Position numbers and translations under genes: made by a program. The notes beneath the pieces were generated by a model. That model saw only the letters and a list, made by a program, of their open reading frames with translations, was not told the DNA's origin and searched no databases. Positions 6,609 to 8,238 of a stretch of 8,238 nucleotides of DNA are shown here, piece by piece. Every line of letters starts with the position of its first letter. The stretch's first letter is position 1. Origin of the DNA: Marinilabiliales bacterium (GTDB lineage Bacteria; Bacteroidota; Bacteroidia; Bacteroidales; UBA12077). The stretch covers positions 1 through 8,238 of the forward strand of contig PKTC01000539.1 in the NCBI GenBank assembly GCA_002869305.1, written 5' to 3'.

Positions 6609-8238
6609 ATGAAAAAAATATCATTACTTGTACTTTTGCTGGGTTTTATTCTTGCATCATGTACACAAAAAACTACTGAAATGGAAAATCCATTATTAAG
6701 TGAATTTACAACACCACATGGTGTACCTCCTTTTGAGTTAATTAAAGTTGAGCATTATGTGCCAGCTTACACGGAAGCTATTCAGATTCATAATGATGAA
6801 ATAGCAGAAATTGTTAACAATCCTGAATCACCTACTTTTGAAAACACCATAGAAGCGTTGGAAGCCAGTGGCAAACTATTAACACAGGTTGATTATATCT
6901 TTAATAACTTGAATGCATCGCTCACAAACAAAGCAATGCAAAATGTTGCCAAAGAAGTATCTCCTCTACTATCAAAACACACTGATGATATATCATTGAA
7001 CGTTGATTTGTTTAAAAGAGTAAAAGCTGTTTTTGAAGAAAAAGACAATTTGGATTTAACACCTGAGCAAGCTCGTTTGCTTGAAGTGACTTATAAAGAT
7101 TTTGAACGTGGTGGAGCTAATCTTGATCCTGAGAAACAGGCCAAACTTCGTGAAATAAACTCGGAGCTATCACTTTTATCATTGCAATTTGGTGATAACG
7201 TCTTAGCAGAAACCAATAACTACAAAATGGTTATTGACAACGAAGCTGATCTTGCAGGTTTGCCAGAATCAGTGATCCAGGCAGCTGCAAAAACAGCCAA
7301 AGAAGCAGGTATGGAAGGTAAATGGATTTTTACGCTTCATAAACCAAGTCTGCTTCCATTTTTAACTTACGCAGAAAATCGCGAACTACGTCAAAAATTG
7401 CATTCTGCCTATATTAACCTTGGCGATAATGATAATGAGTATGATAACAAGAAGGCATTATCCAGAATAGCTGCTTTAAGAGTTGAGCGCGCAAATTTAT
7501 TTGGATTTAAAAATCATGCAGAGTACGTATTAGATGTTAACATGGCTAAGAATCCTGAAACTGTATTTGACTTTTTGAATAAGATCTGGGAAAAAGTTTT
7601 GCCAATTGCAAAGGCAGACGCAGCTGAATTACAAAAGTTAATTGATGAAGAAGGAGGTAATTTTAAATTAGCACATTGGGATTGGTGGTACTATTCTGAA
7701 AAATTGCGTAAAGCAAAATATGATTTAGACGAAGAAATGCTTCGCCCCTATTTCGAGAAAAACAATGTTCGTGATGGCGCTTTTGCAGTTGCCAATAAAC
7801 TTTGGTGAATCCAGTTTGTTGAGAGAACTGATGTTCCTAAATACCACCCAGATGTCGAAGTTTTTGAAGTTCAGAATCCTGATGGTTCTTTCCTTGGAAT
7901 TTTATATATGGATTGGTTTCCTCGTGAAAGTAAAGTAAGTGGAGCATGGATGGATGCCTTCAGAAAACAATCGGAAGGTGTAGATCCGATTATAACCACA
8001 AATTTCAATTACACTGCTCCTATTGGCGATATGCCAGCCCTGCTTTCTGTTGATGAAGTCTTAACTGCTTTCCACGAATTTGGACATGCTTTGCACGGAT
8101 TACTATCAAAATGCAAATATCATCAGTTATCAGGAACTGCTGTTGCAAGGGATTTTGTTGAACTACCTTCGCAAATTATGGAAAACTGGGCATTAGAACC
8201 AGAAGTAATGAAAATGTATGCTAAACATTTTGATACTG
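6609..8238 (+). pseudogene. Lipoprotein M3-family metallopeptidase (Dcp/oligopeptidase A type), interrupted by in-frame TGA at 7806-7808 and cut by the right edge
   Basis: M3 peptidases such as peptidyl-dipeptidase Dcp are zinc enzymes that degrade short peptides. The first 18 residues form a lipoprotein signal (KK, hydrophobic run, lipobox LASC with Cys18), so the product should be exported and lipid-anchored; no acidic surface-export tag follows Cys18, so a periplasmic location is more likely. The visible 543 codons match the family throughout. The active site HEFGH is at 489-493 (zinc ligands His489 and His493, catalytic Glu490), and the third zinc ligand Glu518 in DFVELPSQ has Dcp-like spacing (24 residues between). 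Codon 400 is TGA, just after NNVRDGAFAVANKLW, where the family has Gly in LWGIxFVER; IQFVERTD follows in the same frame. One G-to-T change (GGA to TGA) explains this. Translation as written would stop at residue 399, before the catalytic motif, leaving an inactive product. Full length is expected to be about 690-720 aa. Confidence 0.92.

Noticed and set aside
1865..7808. Alternative genetic code, selenocysteine or stop readthrough as an explanation for the two internal stops
   Set aside because: TAA ends hypF, hypA, hypB and the protease, and TGA ends hypC and the 60-aa gene. The replaced residues are Glu and Gly, and I saw no obvious hairpin after either stop.

Overview
The window looks like a chromosomal segment from an AT-rich member of the Bacteroidota. 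The support is the low GC content, start codons mostly without Shine-Dalgarno sequences, intergenic elements resembling the Bacteroidota -7 box (TAnnTTTG), and a lipoprotein M3 peptidase typical of the phylum. This is inference from composition and gene style; the genus cannot be named from the sequence alone.

Left part (1-4851): a cluster for [NiFe]-hydrogenase maturation. hypC and hypD (hypD runs off the left edge) are read leftward. hypF, hypA and hypB are read rightward from a shared 129-bp divergent intergenic region. A hydrogenase maturation endopeptidase of the HycI/HyaD/HybD (M52) type is read leftward and converges on hypB with a 4-bp gap. Together they cover most of the pathway: HypF activates carbamoyl phosphate for cyanide synthesis, HypC and HypD form the Fe(CN)2CO assembly scaffold, HypA and HypB insert nickel, and the protease trims the large subunit. 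hypE and the hydrogenase structural genes are not in the window; they may lie beyond the left edge.

Middle (4852-6488): an otherwise gene-poor stretch holding one possible 37-residue membrane protein. It is followed by a compact leftward three-gene unit: a 60-aa two-helix membrane protein, a class I SAM-dependent methyltransferase (4-bp overlap), and a small antibiotic-biosynthesis-monooxygenase (ABM) fold protein.

Right part (6609-8238): a lipoprotein M3-family metallopeptidase (Dcp/oligopeptidase A type), running off the right edge.

The most notable observation is that two long, otherwise intact genes on the + strand are each broken by one in-frame stop codon. hypF has TAA at 1865-1867 where the family has Glu (GAA expected). 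The M3 peptidase has TGA at 7806-7808 where the family has Gly (GGA expected). Both fit a single G-to-T change at the first codon position, with homology continuing in the same frame on both sides. They are either real nonsense mutations or errors in the sequence. A second observation is an identical 16-nt AT-rich element upstream of both hypC and the protease gene, placed like a shared promoter core. I found no clear new multi-gene system, mobile element, CRISPR array or RNA gene.
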